Shown in pieces: positions 26,516 to 37,439 of a stretch of 43,710 nucleotides of DNA (within the stretch, counting starts at the first letter, position 1; each line of letters opens with the position of its first letter). The notes under the pieces were generated by a model. The model was not told the DNA's origin, ran no database searches, and was given only the letters and a program-made list of their open reading frames with translations. Location: assembly GCA_016779325.1 (NCBI GenBank), contig JADHNU010000018.1, positions 1 through 43,710 of the forward strand, written 5' to 3'. Position numbers and translations under genes: made by a program. The DNA is from Pseudomonadales bacterium. Its GTDB lineage: Bacteria > Pseudomonadota > Gammaproteobacteria > Pseudomonadales > Azotimanducaceae.

Positions 26516-26971
26516 CTAGGGGTTTGCCATGGCTGCGGCAAGGGACGCCGCGTCCTGAGGGCCCACCAGCACCGTCCGCAAGGTACCCTTGGGATCGATC
26601 ACGTAGGTGCTCGGCAGCACCTCCGGGGCGCTGACGCCGAGCAAGGTCCCTGGATCGCCCAGCGCCAGAGGAAAGGTGATGGCCAGCTGGCTTGCCTGCT
26701 GGGCCATGACCTCGGGCCCCACCTGATCAAAATTAATGCCGAGCACCTGAGCCCCATTCGCTTCGCCATGAAAGGCGTTGAGTTCGGGAATTTCTTCGAG
26801 GCAGGGGCCGCACCACTCGGCCCAGTAGTTTACGAACAGCCACTGGCCGCGAAACGCATCCAGGGGGCGGGGCGGCTCCCCCAGAAGCGCAACGCTGGGA
26901 CCAGCACTGCAGCCCAGCAGCGCACTGAGGAAGGCGAGGGCCGCGAAGAAACGGAACAACCTTGGCATCAT
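26516..26971 (-). CDS. TlpA-like thioredoxin-fold lipoprotein
   Basis: A 151-residue envelope protein with a lipoprotein signal ending in LLGC, so Cys21 should be lipidated. A TlpA/ResA-type thioredoxin fold follows with active site WCGPC (Cys54 and Cys57) and the cis-proline region EVLPSTYVIDPKG. Such proteins reduce disulfides in the periplasm, for example during cytochrome c maturation. GGAGG lies 7 bases before the ATG at 26971, which decides the start over the longer open frame. It is divergent from arsC. Confidence 0.9.
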   Translation of the reverse strand: MMPRLFRFFAALAFLSALLGCSAGPSVALLGEPPRPLDAFRGQWLFVNYWAEWCGPCLEEIPELNAFHGEANGAQVLGINFDQVGPEVMAQQASQLAITFPLALGDPGTLLGVSAPEVLPSTYVIDPKGTLRTVLVGPQDAASLAAAMANP

Positions 26972-27044
26972 AGCGAGTCCTCCAAAAAGGGCGGCCAAGC
27001 ATACGGTTCCCAGCCAAGACCTCAAGTCGAGCGCGCCCCTTTGC

Positions 27045-27050
27045 TATGCT
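27045..27050 (+). promoter_or_regulatory. Possible -10 box of the arsC-wrbA operon
   Basis: TATGCT, 41 bases ahead of the arsC start, is followed by GGCGCC as in several other -10 candidates of this window. The -35 is weak (TCAAGT at 27022-27027, 17-base spacer). Confidence 0.4.
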
Positions 27051-27091
27051 GGCGCCCGTTTTGATCATCTGCCCCACGCAAGGAGGGCCTC

Positions 27092-28458
<1,367 letters not shown>

Positions 28459-28469
<11 letters not shown>

Positions 28470-28833
28470 TGGGCGGCGTGCGGACGCTTGCGATTTCGCT
28501 GCGCGCTTCGTCCTCTTCCCAGCCCCCTTCGTCCTCCTCGTCGTCCTCAAGGGCGACGGCATAACGTCGGGTTTGGATATCACCGGCGACTAGGGTGGGC
28601 AGGGCCTCCAGAAAGGAGGCCATGTGCGCCGTTTCGAAATGGGCTTCTAAGGCCTCCGCGCTCTCCCACTCCTGAAAAAGCATGAGCGTATTGGGATCGC
28701 GCAGCCCCACAAAAAATCGATAGGACAGGCAGCCCGCCTCCGCTTGCGTTTCGTGCTCCATCCAACGCACGAGCTTAAGCGCTTCGCTGCGCCGTTCCGG
28801 GAGGATCGGAATAAGGCCGTGAACAATAATCAT
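28459..28833 (-). CDS. Antibiotic biosynthesis monooxygenase (ABM)-fold protein with acidic tail
   Basis: A 124-residue cytoplasmic protein. Residues 1 to about 94 form an ABM/YgiN-like dimeric alpha-beta domain: MIIVHGLIPI, GCLSYRFFVGLRDPNTLMLFQEWES, then a helix with HFETAHM. Such proteins are quinol or aromatic monooxygenases without cofactor, or act in stress responses. A strongly acidic stretch at 96-109 and a tail ending PIIH are not part of the fold. The start overlaps the prpE stop (ATGA), so it is translationally coupled. Confidence 0.82.
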
Positions 28834-30737
28834 GCATCGCTTCCCGCGGTCTTCGCCAATGCCTCGGCGATTTCTTCCACAATTCTGACATCATCAATCG
28901 TGGAGGGCACCACCGGGGGCCGGCCCTCCAGCAGATCCCGCAGCACGGAACGGAGGATCTTCCCCGAGCGGGTTTTCGGCAGCCGAGGAACGAGCACGGC
29001 GCGGCGAAAATAGACAAAGGCGCCCAGGGCCTGGCGCACGTGGCTAAGGAGCGCGGGCTCAAGGCTTTCCGGCGGCTGATTCACCCCGTCCTTAATCACC
29101 ACAAAGCCCACGGGGACCTCACCCCGATCGGGGTCGGAAGCCCCCACCACCGCGCATTCCGCCACCGCGTCATGGCCCGCTACGGCTTCCTCAATCTCCC
29201 CCGTAGACAGGCGATGGCCGGCAACGTTGATGACATCGTCGGTGCGTCCCATCACGAAAACATAGCCGTCCTCGTCGATGTATCCACCATCCCCCGTATC
29301 GTAATAGCCGGGAAAGCGCGCGAGATAGGCTTCCGAGAAGCGGGCCGGATCGCCCCAAACCGTGGGCAAGGTGCCCGGTGGCAAGGGCAGGGCCAGCGCC
29401 AGCTGGCCCGAAATGCCCGGCCCCTGGGGCTCGCCCGCCTCATTGAGCACCGCCAGCTCATAGCCCGGCATAGGCACCCCGGACGAGCCAATTTTAGGCA
29501 CCCAGCTCGCTTCCGCCGGCAGGGCACAAATCGGACTGCCCGTTTCCGTTTGCCACCAGTGATCGATGACGGGAATCGCCAGACGATCTTGCAGCCACTC
29601 CAAGGTGGGGGGATCGCAGCGCTCCCCCGCCAGCATCAGGCGCTTGAGCCGGGAAAGATCGTACCCCTGGCGCAGCGCGGCTTCCGGGTCCTCCTTACGC
29701 ATGGCGCGAAAGGCCGTGGGTGCCGTAAAAAAGGTTTTCACCCCGTACTCCGCCATGACGCGCCAAAAGGCGCTGGCATCGGGCGTGCGCACGGGCTTGC
29801 CTTCATATAGAACGGTGGTCGCCCCAACCAGCAGGGGGGCGTAGCAAATGTAGGAATGGCCCACCACCCAGCCCACATCGGAGGCGGCCCAGAAAACATC
29901 CCCAGGGCCTGTGTCATAGACCCGCGCCATGGACGCCGCCAGGGCCACGGCGTGGCCGCCATGATCCCGCACCACGCCCTTGGGCTTACCCGTAGTCCCG
30001 GAGGTGTAGAGGATATAGAGCGGATCGGTGGCCGCGAGGGGTACCGCGTCCACCGGCGCCGCGCCCGCTTCAAAGGCGGTCCAGCTGTGATCCCGGCCCG
30101 GCTGCAAGGCCATCACCGCCTCGGGCCGCTCGAGGACAACGCAATGCTTGGGCGGCCGCGCCGCCAGCGCGAGGGCCTCTTCTACCAAGGGGCCGTAGGG
30201 AATGACCCGATCCGCCTCCAAGCCACAGCTGGCCGTGAGCAACACCTTCGGCGCCGCATCGTCGATGCGCACGGCCAATTCCCGGCCCGCAAAGCCGCCA
30301 AACACCACGGAGTGGATGGCCCCGAGGCGCGCGCAGGCCAGCATGGCAATAAGCGCTTCCGGAACCATGGGCATATAGATAACAACCCGGTCGCCTTTCT
30401 CTACGCCAAGGCCCGCCAGCCCCCCCGCTACCCGGGCAACGCGGTCCCGCAGGGCTTCGAAGCTCCACTGGGCTTTCTGACCCGTAACGGGGGAGTCGTA
30501 GATCAGGGCCGTTCGGGCGCCCTGCCCGGCAGCCACGTGGGCATCGAGGCAGAGCCAAGCCGTATTCAGCTCCCCATCGGGAAACCAGGCGGCGACGCCT
30601 TCTTGTGACAGGTCTTTAGCCCGCGTGGGCGCCTTAAACCAGGCCAGGCGGGACGCTTCCTCCAGCCAGAAGCGATCCGTGTCGGCTTCCGCGAAGGCCC
30701 GGTGGGACCGAAAATCCCCCGCTTGCAAACTTGGCAC
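28830..30737 (-). CDS. prpE: Propionate--CoA ligase (PrpE-like)
   Basis: A 635-residue acyl-adenylate-forming enzyme that activates propionate to propionyl-CoA. Adenylation motif YTSGTTGKPKG is at 244-254 and is followed by VVRDHGGH, the PrpE version. WAASDVGWVVGHSYICYAPLL and LYEGKPVRTPDA are also PrpE-like rather than Acs-like. The conserved C-terminal lysine is in LPKTRSGKILR. Length matches PrpE (628-635). It is followed by the ABM protein (ATGA overlap) and preceded by the unknown basic protein with a 48-base gap. No prpBCD genes are present here. Confidence 0.9.
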   Translation of the reverse strand: MPSLQAGDFRSHRAFAEADTDRFWLEEASRLAWFKAPTRAKDLSQEGVAAWFPDGELNTAWLCLDAHVAAGQGARTALIYDSPVTGQKAQWSFEALRDRVARVAGGLAGLGVEKGDRVVIYMPMVPEALIAMLACARLGAIHSVVFGGFAGRELAVRIDDAAPKVLLTASCGLEADRVIPYGPLVEEALALAARPPKHCVVLERPEAVMALQPGRDHSWTAFEAGAAPVDAVPLAATDPLYILYTSGTTGKPKGVVRDHGGHAVALAASMARVYDTGPGDVFWAASDVGWVVGHSYICYAPLLVGATTVLYEGKPVRTPDASAFWRVMAEYGVKTFFTAPTAFRAMRKEDPEAALRQGYDLSRLKRLMLAGERCDPPTLEWLQDRLAIPVIDHWWQTETGSPICALPAEASWVPKIGSSGVPMPGYELAVLNEAGEPQGPGISGQLALALPLPPGTLPTVWGDPARFSEAYLARFPGYYDTGDGGYIDEDGYVFVMGRTDDVINVAGHRLSTGEIEEAVAGHDAVAECAVVGASDPDRGEVPVGFVVIKDGVNQPPESLEPALLSHVRQALGAFVYFRRAVLVPRLPKTRSGKILRSVLRDLLEGRPPVVPSTIDDVRIVEEIAEALAKTAGSDA

Positions 30738-30785
30738 CGTTTCGTTCCTCTTGGCTATTCCAGAGAACCATGGTGCCAGGGTCCC

Positions 30786-31307
30786 TTAAGCCTGTCTCTT
30801 CGACGCGCCCTCTTTGAGCAACTTCTTCAGCGCGCCTTCCCTTGGGCAAGCGTCGAGCAGGCTTTTATACGCTTTGCTTCGGGGACCAATCTTCTTGTGC
30901 AGCGCATAAAAATCGATGGCGCGCCGCCAGGCCCCCGTTAGCCCGTGGCGGCTGATGGACACGGTGGTGTTGACGATGCGCTGTTCCACGAAAGAATGAA
31001 TACCCACCTGGAAGACGGGGGTTTGGGTACCGCTCTTTTCCTGCTTTAAGCGGAACAGGACCCCGCGCACCCGACCCTTTTCATCAACGGCGCGACGACG
31101 AGCGAGCCCTTCCCGGCTCTTCTGCTGCAGCGCTTTAAGCTCCTGATCCCGTTCCTCAGCCTGCACCTTCAGCGCAGCCCGCTCGGGCCCCCGAATGCGT
31201 TCGCCGTCCTTTTTAAGGGAGAAGTACTCCTGAAAGGTGCGGCCGTCGATCTGACGGCGCACGCGATACCCGTAAAAGCGCGGGGAATTCAACAGTTCAA
31301 CACTCAC
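30786..31307 (-). CDS. Unknown basic protein, AP2/integrase-arm-like regions
   Basis: A 173-residue, strongly basic protein that I do not recognise with a function. The N-terminal part (about 11-31, FYGYRVRRQIDGRTFQEYFS) resembles the arm-type DNA-binding strands of phage integrases. A charged helix follows (about 38-75). The C-terminal half contains VFQVGIHS, NTTVSISRHG and AWRRAIDFYALHKKIG, whose strand-strand-strand-helix order is like AP2/ERF domains. No catalytic motif, signal peptide or membrane segment is seen. DNA or RNA binding is inferred only from charge and pattern. It lies between a CoA-transferase and prpE on the same strand. Confidence 0.75.
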   Translation of the reverse strand: MSVELLNSPRFYGYRVRRQIDGRTFQEYFSLKKDGERIRGPERAALKVQAEERDQELKALQQKSREGLARRRAVDEKGRVRGVLFRLKQEKSGTQTPVFQVGIHSFVEQRIVNTTVSISRHGLTGAWRRAIDFYALHKKIGPRSKAYKSLLDACPREGALKKLLKEGASKRQA

Positions 31308-31337
31308 GGCTATACCCTCCTTGGTCGCGCCGTTGCC

Positions 31338-31365
31338 GCCGGCGCGGAGTCCCTTCCGCGCCGGC
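31338..31365. repeat. Perfect GC-rich inverted repeat downstream of the CoA-transferase gene
   Basis: GCCGGCGCGGA (31338-31348) and TCCGCGCCGGC (31355-31365) form an 11-pair stem with a 6-base loop. It sits in the 72-base gap between the CoA-transferase and the basic protein. No T-run follows on either strand, so it may be a pause or RNA-stability element rather than a classical terminator. Confidence 0.55.
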
Positions 31366-31379
31366 CCCTTACCCGTGTC

Positions 31380-32516
31380 CTAGCCGTTACCGGCGACGGC
31401 ACCGCTCTGAAGAAGCGAGGTGATTTCCGCCTCCGAAAAACCAAAATCCGCGAGCACGGAAGTCGTATCCGCGCCCGGAGCCGGCGCGCCGCCGCGCACT
31501 GCCGGTGCCGTGCGCGAGAAGCGCGGTGCCGGCGCCGGCTGGGAGATGCCGTCCACCGTAATGAAGCTATTACGCGCCTTATTGTGGGGGTGCTCCGGGG
31601 CTTCAAAGATGGACAGCACGGGGGCAAAGCACACGTCCGTCCCTTCCATAATCGCGCACCACTCATCGCGGGTTTTGGTTTTCATCACCTCCGCCAGCTT
31701 GGCCTTGAGCTCAGGCCAGGCGCGGCGATCCATTTGGGGCTTAAAGGTCTCCGGATCAAGCTCGGCCTTCTCAATCAATAAGGCGTAGAACTGGGGCTCA
31801 ATGGACCCCAGGCACACATACTTGCCGTCCGCCGTTTCATAGGTGTCGTAGAAATGGGCAGCGCCATCGAGGAGATTGGTGCCCCGCTGATCCGTAAATC
31901 CGCCCTGGGCCGCGAAGGAGAAGAACATACCCATGAGGGCGGCGGCGCCATCCACCATGGCCGCGTCGATGACCTGGCCCTGGCCCGAGCGCTGGGCCTC
32001 CAGCAAACCGCACACCAGCCCATAGGCCAGCAGCATGCCGCCACCCCCAAAATCCCCCACGAGGTTCAGGGGCGGGACCGGACGCTCCCCGGCTCGGCCA
32101 ATCGCATGGAGCGCACCGGACAGACCGATGTAGTTAATGTCATGGCCAGCTGCCTGCGCCATGGGCCCTTCCTGGCCCCAGCCAGTCATGCGGCCATAAA
32201 CCAGCTTCGGATTCCGGGCCATGCAGTCCTCCGGGCCAAGGCCCAGGCGCTCCGTCACGCCCGGCCGAAACCCTTCAAAAATCGCGTCGGCGCTTTCGCA
32301 AAGCCGCAGCACCGTTTCCCGGCCGGCTTCGCTCTTCAGATCGACGGCGAGGGAACGGCGGTTGCGGACGAGCACGTCCTTAGGCGCGGACGCCCCCGGC
32401 GCCGGGCGGTCGATGCGAATGACCTCCGCACCCATGTCCGACAGCATCATGCCGCAAAAGGGCCCCGGCCCAATCCCCGCCAATTCAATGATTTTAATTC
32501 CCGCTAACGGTCCCAC
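31380..32516 (-). CDS. Family III CoA-transferase, alpha-methylacyl-CoA racemase type
   Basis: A 378-residue CaiB/BaiF family protein close to Amacr, which interconverts (2R)- and (2S)-methylacyl-CoA so that branched chains can enter beta-oxidation. [24 protein letters not shown] opens the protein, [11 protein letters not shown] binds CoA, and the conserved Asp lies in [14 protein letters not shown] place the start at GTG 32516: it gives the normal family N-terminus and length and follows GAGGGGGAAGG; a frame open to 32645 has no family match. Downstream neighbours include prpE. Confidence 0.88.
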   Translation of the reverse strand: MGPLAGIKIIELAGIGPGPFCGMMLSDMGAEVIRIDRPAPGASAPKDVLVRNRRSLAVDLKSEAGRETVLRLCESADAIFEGFRPGVTERLGLGPEDCMARNPKLVYGRMTGWGQEGPMAQAAGHDINYIGLSGALHAIGRAGERPVPPLNLVGDFGGGGMLLAYGLVCGLLEAQRSGQGQVIDAAMVDGAAALMGMFFSFAAQGGFTDQRGTNLLDGAAHFYDTYETADGKYVCLGSIEPQFYALLIEKAELDPETFKPQMDRRAWPELKAKLAEVMKTKTRDEWCAIMEGTDVCFAPVLSIFEAPEHPHNKARNSFITVDGISQPAPAPRFSRTAPAVRGGAPAPGADTTSVLADFGFSEAEITSLLQSGAVAGNG

Positions 32517-32726
32517 AGGCCTTCCCCCTCGTTGAAAAGTGATGCGATCTTCGGCGAGGACCCCCCTCGCATTTCCCGAGCTTACCAGAGCCCGCAGCGC
32601 CCCCGGAGACAATGGTTTGCATGGGGTGGCCGGATCGGTTTTCATCGAGTCTTCCAGGGAATGCGCCGGGTTTCAACGCGGCATTTTTTTGACGGGCGAC
32701 GGTAAATTGGCGCCCGCGAGGCCCTC

Positions 32727-33803
32727 ATGGATCAGGCCGGCCAGCGAAAAATCATCCACATCGATTGCGACAGCTTTTTCGCTTCCGTGGAAATGCGTGA
32801 CGACCCCAGCCTTCGGGGCCGCCCCGTGGCCGTCGGCGGCTCGCCGGACGGCCGAGGCGTGGTGGCCACCTGCAGCTACGAGGCCCGCCGCTTTGGCGTG
32901 CGCAGCGCCATGCCCATGGCGAAGGCCCTGCGCCTATGCCCCGAGCTGGTCGTACTGCGCACGCGCATGGATAAGTACAAGGACGCCTCCACGGCGGTGC
33001 ACCGCATCTTTCGCCGTTTTACGGATCGCATCGAACCGCTCTCCCTCGATGAAGCCTTCCTCGATGTCACCGGCTCCGTCCTCTTCAACGGCAGCGCCAC
33101 GCGTATCGCCGAGGCCATCCGCCGGGCCGTGCGTGAGGAACTCCAGCTGACCGTTTCCGCAGGGGTCGCGCCCAACAAATTCCTGGCAAAGATTGCCAGC
33201 GACTGGCGAAAACCTGACGGGCTTTTTGTGCTGCGGCCCGAGGACGTGGACCTTTTTGTGCGGCGCCTCCCGGTGGAGAAAATTTTTGGCGTCGGCCCGC
33301 GCACTGCGGAAAAGCTCCATCGCCTGGGACTGCGCACCTGCGAAGATCTCCGGACCCTTGATCTACCCACCCTCATGGAGCGCTTCGGCACCTTCGGCCA
33401 ACGGCTCTTTGAGCTCTGCCGCGGGGAGGATGACCGCCCCGTGCAGCCCCATCGGCTGCGCAAGTCCCTGTCCGTGGAGCGCACCTTCAGCGAAGATCTC
33501 GCCACGGAAGCCGCCTGCCTTGCGCTCTTTCCCGAGCTGCTTGAAGCGCTTGCCACGCGGCTGGGGAAACAACAGCTTGACGAAGCCCCAAGCCGCGGTT
33601 TCGTGAAGGTGCGCTTCGATGATTTCACCACCACCACGGCGGAGGGGCCCATGAGCGGCCTGGACGCGGACGCCCTGACGGCACTGCTGCGCACGGCCTG
33701 GGCCCGGGGAGGGCGCCCCGTGCGCCTTCTCGGCGTGGGCCTAGGCTTTCGCAGCCAGCGCATGCCGCAGAAGCAGCTCCCCCTGCCCTACGGCAGCCCC
33801 TAG
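32727..33803 (+). CDS. dinB: DNA polymerase IV (Y family)
   Basis: A 358-residue error-prone translesion polymerase. Catalytic acids are Asp13 in HIDCDSFFASVE and Asp108-Glu109 in LSLDEAFLDVT; the steric-gate aromatic is Phe18. The helix-hairpin-helix region is VEKIFGVGPRTAEKLHRLG. The C-terminus ends with QKQLPLPYG, a likely sliding-clamp-binding motif. No canonical LexA box is visible in the 210 bases upstream. The stop shares CTAG with the convergent ABC gene. The start codon at 32727 follows GCGAGGCCC, a weak ribosome site. Confidence 0.95.
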   Translation: MDQAGQRKIIHIDCDSFFASVEMRDDPSLRGRPVAVGGSPDGRGVVATCSYEARRFGVRSAMPMAKALRLCPELVVLRTRMDKYKDASTAVHRIFRRFTDRIEPLSLDEAFLDVTGSVLFNGSATRIAEAIRRAVREELQLTVSAGVAPNKFLAKIASDWRKPDGLFVLRPEDVDLFVRRLPVEKIFGVGPRTAEKLHRLGLRTCEDLRTLDLPTLMERFGTFGQRLFELCRGEDDRPVQPHRLRKSLSVERTFSEDLATEAACLALFPELLEALATRLGKQQLDEAPSRGFVKVRFDDFTTTTAEGPMSGLDADALTALLRTAWARGGRPVRLLGVGLGFRSQRMPQKQLPLPYGSP

Positions 33804-35614
33804 GCCGGCGGCGCGTCGCCGCCCTGCTCCGGGCGCAACCCCCCAGCGCCAAACTGAAGCGTGGCAAGTCGGCGATAGAGCGGACTGCTGGCCAGCAAGG
33901 CCTCGTGGGACCCCTCAGCCACCACCGATCCTTCATCCAGCACCACGATGCGATCCACGTTACGCACCGTAGCCAGGCGATGGGCAATGACCAGGGTCGT
34001 TCGCCCCTTCGCGAGTTCGTCTAGGGCGCGCTGAACTTCGTACTCGCTTTGCGCATCGAGGGCGCTGGTGGCCTCGTCGAGCAGCAACACCCGGGGGTTG
34101 CGCAGCACGGCCCGGGCAATGGCAATGCGCTGACGCTGGCCGCCGGATAGGCGTACGCCCCCCTCACCAAGATCCGTGTCGTAGCCCTGGGGAAGGGCCT
34201 CGATGAACGCCTCGGCGAAGGCCGCGCGTGCGGCCGCGGCCACCGCTTCCCGCGAGGCCTCGGGATTGCCATAGGCGATGTTGTCGAACACGGTGCCGGT
34301 AAAGAGCACCGCATCCTGAGAGACCAGGGCGAACTGGGCGCGCAGGGCCCGGGGGTCGAGGGCCCCCAGAACGTGCCCATCGAGGGTGATCTGCCCCGCA
34401 TCCGGATCATAAAACCGCAGCAGCAAATCGAAGAGCGTACTTTTGCCGGCCCCCGAGGGGCCGACGAGCGCCACCGCTTCCCCCGGCGCAACGGCCAGGG
34501 AGAGGTCCCGAAGCGCTGGGCGCTCCCGGCGCGTGGGATAGGCAAAGGTGAGCCCTTCGATGGCCAGTCGCCCTTCAATCGGTTCAGGGAGGGGTTCCGG
34601 ATGCGCCGGCACGGGCAAGGCGCTTTTTGCCTCGAGGAGCTCCAGGAGGCGCTCCGTCGCGCCGGCAGCCCGTTGTAAATCGGCAAGCACCTCGCTAATG
34701 GCCCCCACGGACCCAGCCACCAGCAGCGCGTAGAAGATAAAGGCCGCCAGATCGCCGGGGGTTGTACGACCCGCCAGCACGTCCTGGCCCCCAACCCACA
34801 ACATGCCCGCGATGGCCCCCAGGACCAGCACCATCACCAAGGTGATGAGCGTGGCGCGCAGGCGTACGCGACGCAGAGACACCCGGAAGGCGGCCTCCAC
34901 GTGATCCCGAAAGCGGGCCTGGTCGATGGCTTCGTGGGTGTAGGCCTGAACGGTTTTGATTTGCCGCAGGGCTTCGGACAGATAGCTCCCCACGTGCGCG
35001 ATGGAATCCTGCGCATCCCGGGACAAACGGCGCACCCGGCGCCCGAAAAGGATAATTGGCGCCACCACCAGCGGCGCGGTCAGCACCACAAAAAGCGACA
35101 GGCGCGGATTGGTCAGCACCAAAAGGATGAGCCCCCCCACGAACATCAGGGCGTTGCGCAGGGCGATGGAAACGCTCGAGCCGATCACCGTTTGCAAAAG
35201 GGTGGTATCGGTGGTGATCCGGGACTGAATCTCGCTGGCGTAGTTGTCTTCAAAGAAGCCGGGGTGAAGGGTAATCACGTGATCGAAGACGGCTCGACGA
35301 AGATCCGCGCTGACCCGCTCCCCCACCCAGGAAACCAGATAGAACCGCACAAAGGTGCCCAGGGCGAGGGCAAGGACCATGGCCGAAAACACCAGCAGGG
35401 AACGAACAAGCAGCTCAGGGGAGCCGTTGGCGAACCCTTCATCGATGAGCAGGCGCACGCCCTGGCCCACGGATAGGGTAACGCTTGCCGTCAGCACCAG
35501 CGCAATGGACGCCCCCACGACGGCCCAGCGATAGGGGCGAAGAAAGCTCAGCGCAGGACGAAGACTGGTTAAGCGGCGAGACCGGGGGCGGTCCTCCGGG
35601 AGGGGGGCGGCCAT
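33800..35614 (-). CDS. ABC exporter half-transporter (MsbA-like)
   Basis: A 604-residue inner-membrane protein that fuses a six-helix type IV exporter domain (about 25-330) to an ATPase domain (about 355-590). Walker A is GPSGAGKST, the signature is LSGGQRQRIAIARA, Walker B is VLLLDEATSALD, and the H-loop is IAHRLATV. It should work as a homodimer. The MsbA/lipid or multidrug exporter branch fits best, but no substrate is visible, and the lpxK partner of true msbA is absent. Its stop TAG is in the CTAG shared with dinB. Confidence 0.9.
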   Translation of the reverse strand: MAAPLPEDRPRSRRLTSLRPALSFLRPYRWAVVGASIALVLTASVTLSVGQGVRLLIDEGFANGSPELLVRSLLVFSAMVLALALGTFVRFYLVSWVGERVSADLRRAVFDHVITLHPGFFEDNYASEIQSRITTDTTLLQTVIGSSVSIALRNALMFVGGLILLVLTNPRLSLFVVLTAPLVVAPIILFGRRVRRLSRDAQDSIAHVGSYLSEALRQIKTVQAYTHEAIDQARFRDHVEAAFRVSLRRVRLRATLITLVMVLVLGAIAGMLWVGGQDVLAGRTTPGDLAAFIFYALLVAGSVGAISEVLADLQRAAGATERLLELLEAKSALPVPAHPEPLPEPIEGRLAIEGLTFAYPTRRERPALRDLSLAVAPGEAVALVGPSGAGKSTLFDLLLRFYDPDAGQITLDGHVLGALDPRALRAQFALVSQDAVLFTGTVFDNIAYGNPEASREAVAAAARAAFAEAFIEALPQGYDTDLGEGGVRLSGGQRQRIAIARAVLRNPRVLLLDEATSALDAQSEYEVQRALDELAKGRTTLVIAHRLATVRNVDRIVVLDEGSVVAEGSHEALLASSPLYRRLATLQFGAGGLRPEQGGDAPPA

Positions 35615-35722
35615 GAATGCTCCTTAAGGGTTTCAGCGCGCCAGTATCCCACAGAGCCCGACCCTAGGCAGCGGGACCACTTTGTCTCAGACTTCCCCTT
35701 CCCTTTTGGCACCGGAGCCCCT

Positions 35723-36388
35723 GTGACCCTACCCGATCTCAACCTCCTGGAGGCCGGCCCCGCTGATGCGGACACGGCGCTCATTCTCCTGCATGGCTTC
35801 GGTGCCGACGGCCGCGATCTAGGTCCCCTCGCGGAACTTCTGACCCCCAGCGAAGCCCGCTGGCGCTTCATCTTCCCCGACGCCCCGGAGCGCCCCCTGC
35901 GCGCCGCGGGCGGCATGACCCTCCGCGCCTGGTACGACCTCGATCCCGATGGCTTCGGCGGGCCCGCAGAGGAGATCGCCACCGCTGAAGCCCTGGCCCT
36001 CGCCCTCGTGCAACGGGAACGGGAACGGGGCATAGCCGCCGAGCGCATCGTGCTTGGGGGGTTTTCCCAAGGCGGCATGATTGCCCTGAACGCCTTTCTT
36101 TCTGCCCCCCATACCCTCGCCGGCGCCATTGGCTTATCCACCTGCCTCCTCGACCACGAGCGGGCGGCGGAGCGCTGCGGCCTCGCGAACGCCGGCGGCG
36201 CGATTTTCCTCGCCCACGGCACGGCAGACCCGATGATCCCCGTGGGGCGGGCGGCGGCCGGGCGCAGCGAACTTGAGCGCCTCGGCTACGCTGTGCAATG
36301 GCACAGCCTGCCCATGGGTCACGAAATTCGCCAAGAAGAGATCCTGGCCCTCGGCCATTGGCTGCGGAGCCGCCTCGGCAGCCAGTGA
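35723..36388 (+). CDS. Carboxylesterase/phospholipase of the alpha/beta-hydrolase fold
   Basis: A 221-residue cytoplasmic serine hydrolase of the EstB/acyl-protein thioesterase family. The nucleophile elbow is GFSQGG (Ser near 116), the oxyanion region is [12 protein letters not shown], and the acid and histidine are in [10 protein letters not shown] and MGHEIRQEE. Length equals the family norm (about 218). The start is GTG at 35723, 108 bases from the divergent ABC gene. It would cleave short-chain esters or thioesters; the natural substrate is not known. Confidence 0.92.
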   Translation: MTLPDLNLLEAGPADADTALILLHGFGADGRDLGPLAELLTPSEARWRFIFPDAPERPLRAAGGMTLRAWYDLDPDGFGGPAEEIATAEALALALVQRERERGIAAERIVLGGFSQGGMIALNAFLSAPHTLAGAIGLSTCLLDHERAAERCGLANAGGAIFLAHGTADPMIPVGRAAAGRSELERLGYAVQWHSLPMGHEIRQEEILALGHWLRSRLGSQ

Positions 36389-36409
36389 AACCGGCGAAGA
36401 AACAGCGCT

Positions 36410-36439
36410 TTGCGTGAGCCCAGGGTCGCACCCTATACT
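36410..36439 (+). promoter_or_regulatory. Probable promoter of the argC-aminotransferase-rhlB block
   Basis: TTGCGT (36410-36415) and TATACT (36434-36439) are spaced by 18 bases. They predict a start near 36446 and a leader of about 20 bases before argC. No ARG-box-like operator was recognised. Confidence 0.55.
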
Positions 36440-36464
36440 CCGGGTGTTGACTCTCACCTTAGCG

Positions 36465-37439
36465 ATGACTGTGGTTCACCAAATCTTTATCGACGGACAA
36501 GCCGGCACGACGGGGCTTGATCTCCAAGCGCGGCTTGCCCACCGCGAAGACCTTACCCTTCTGACGATTGATCCCGCCCAGCGCAAGGATCCCGCGGCGC
36601 GGAAGGCGCTGTTGAATAGCGCCGAGGTGGTTGTCCTGTGCCTGCCTGACGACGCCGCTCGGGAATCGGTCGCTCTGATCGAAAACCCCGCGGTTCGAAT
36701 TCTTGATGCGAGCACGGCACACCGTACGGCCAAAGGCTGGACCTACGGCTTACCAGAACTCCAGGCAGGGCAGGACGCCGCCATTGCCGGAGCGCGCTAC
36801 GTCTCCAATCCTGGATGCTACGCCACGGGCGCCATCCTCGCGCTGCGGCCGCTGATCGATGCGGGCCTGCTTGCGGCGGAGGCGCCCATCGCCATTCACG
36901 CCCTGTCCGGTTACTCCGGCGGCGGCCGTACCATGATCGAAGAGTTCGAGGCGGCCCTCGCTCGGGGAACGGTCCCCACGCCGAAGTCCTACGGGCTTGG
37001 GCTGGACCACAAGCACCTGCCGGAGATCCAGCGCTACGGTGCGCTCGCCCGCCTCCCCCTCTTCGTACCGATGGTGGGGACCTACTACCAGGGCATGCTT
37101 GTCCAAATTCCCCTGCCCGCCCCGGTATTGAAGGGCGTGGACGCAGATGCACTCCATGCGGCCCTCGCCGACCGCTACGCGGCCACGCCGGCGGTGCCCG
37201 TGCGGCGGGCGCCGGCGCTGCTCGACGGGCGCTTTCTCGATCCCGAGGGCAGCAACGGGGGCCACGGCGTCGAGCTGATGGTCTTTGGAGGCCCGCAAGG
37301 CGATGCGCTGGTGGTGGCTCGCCTCGACAATCTGGGCAAGGGCGCCGGCGGTGCCGCCGTCCAGAACCTCAATTTGATGCTCGGTTGCGAACCCTTTCGT
37401 GGCCTTTCCCCCCTTAACGAGATCACCCATGACGCCTGA
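36465..37439 (+). CDS. argC: N-acetyl-gamma-glutamyl-phosphate reductase, type 2
   Basis: A 324-residue NADPH-dependent dehydrogenase of arginine synthesis that makes N-acetylglutamate semialdehyde. It belongs to the shorter type 2 class: [17 protein letters not shown] at the N-terminus, catalytic Cys118 in [10 protein letters not shown], and [11 protein letters not shown] with the active-site histidine region following ([12 protein letters not shown]). Type 1 enzymes start with GASGYTG instead. The ATG at 36465 is chosen because it opens the nucleotide-binding strand. The gene overlaps the aminotransferase by 11 bases. Confidence 0.94.
   Translation: MTVVHQIFIDGQAGTTGLDLQARLAHREDLTLLTIDPAQRKDPAARKALLNSAEVVVLCLPDDAARESVALIENPAVRILDASTAHRTAKGWTYGLPELQAGQDAAIAGARYVSNPGCYATGAILALRPLIDAGLLAAEAPIAIHALSGYSGGGRTMIEEFEAALARGTVPTPKSYGLGLDHKHLPEIQRYGALARLPLFVPMVGTYYQGMLVQIPLPAPVLKGVDADALHAALADRYAATPAVPVRRAPALLDGRFLDPEGSNGGHGVELMVFGGPQGDALVVARLDNLGKGAGGAAVQNLNLMLGCEPFRGLSPLNEITHDA

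Noticed and set aside
32517-32645. N-terminal extension of the CoA-transferase up to an ATG at 32645
   Set aside because: The extra 43 residues have no family match, whereas GTG 32516 has a good ribosome site and gives the normal family start and length.
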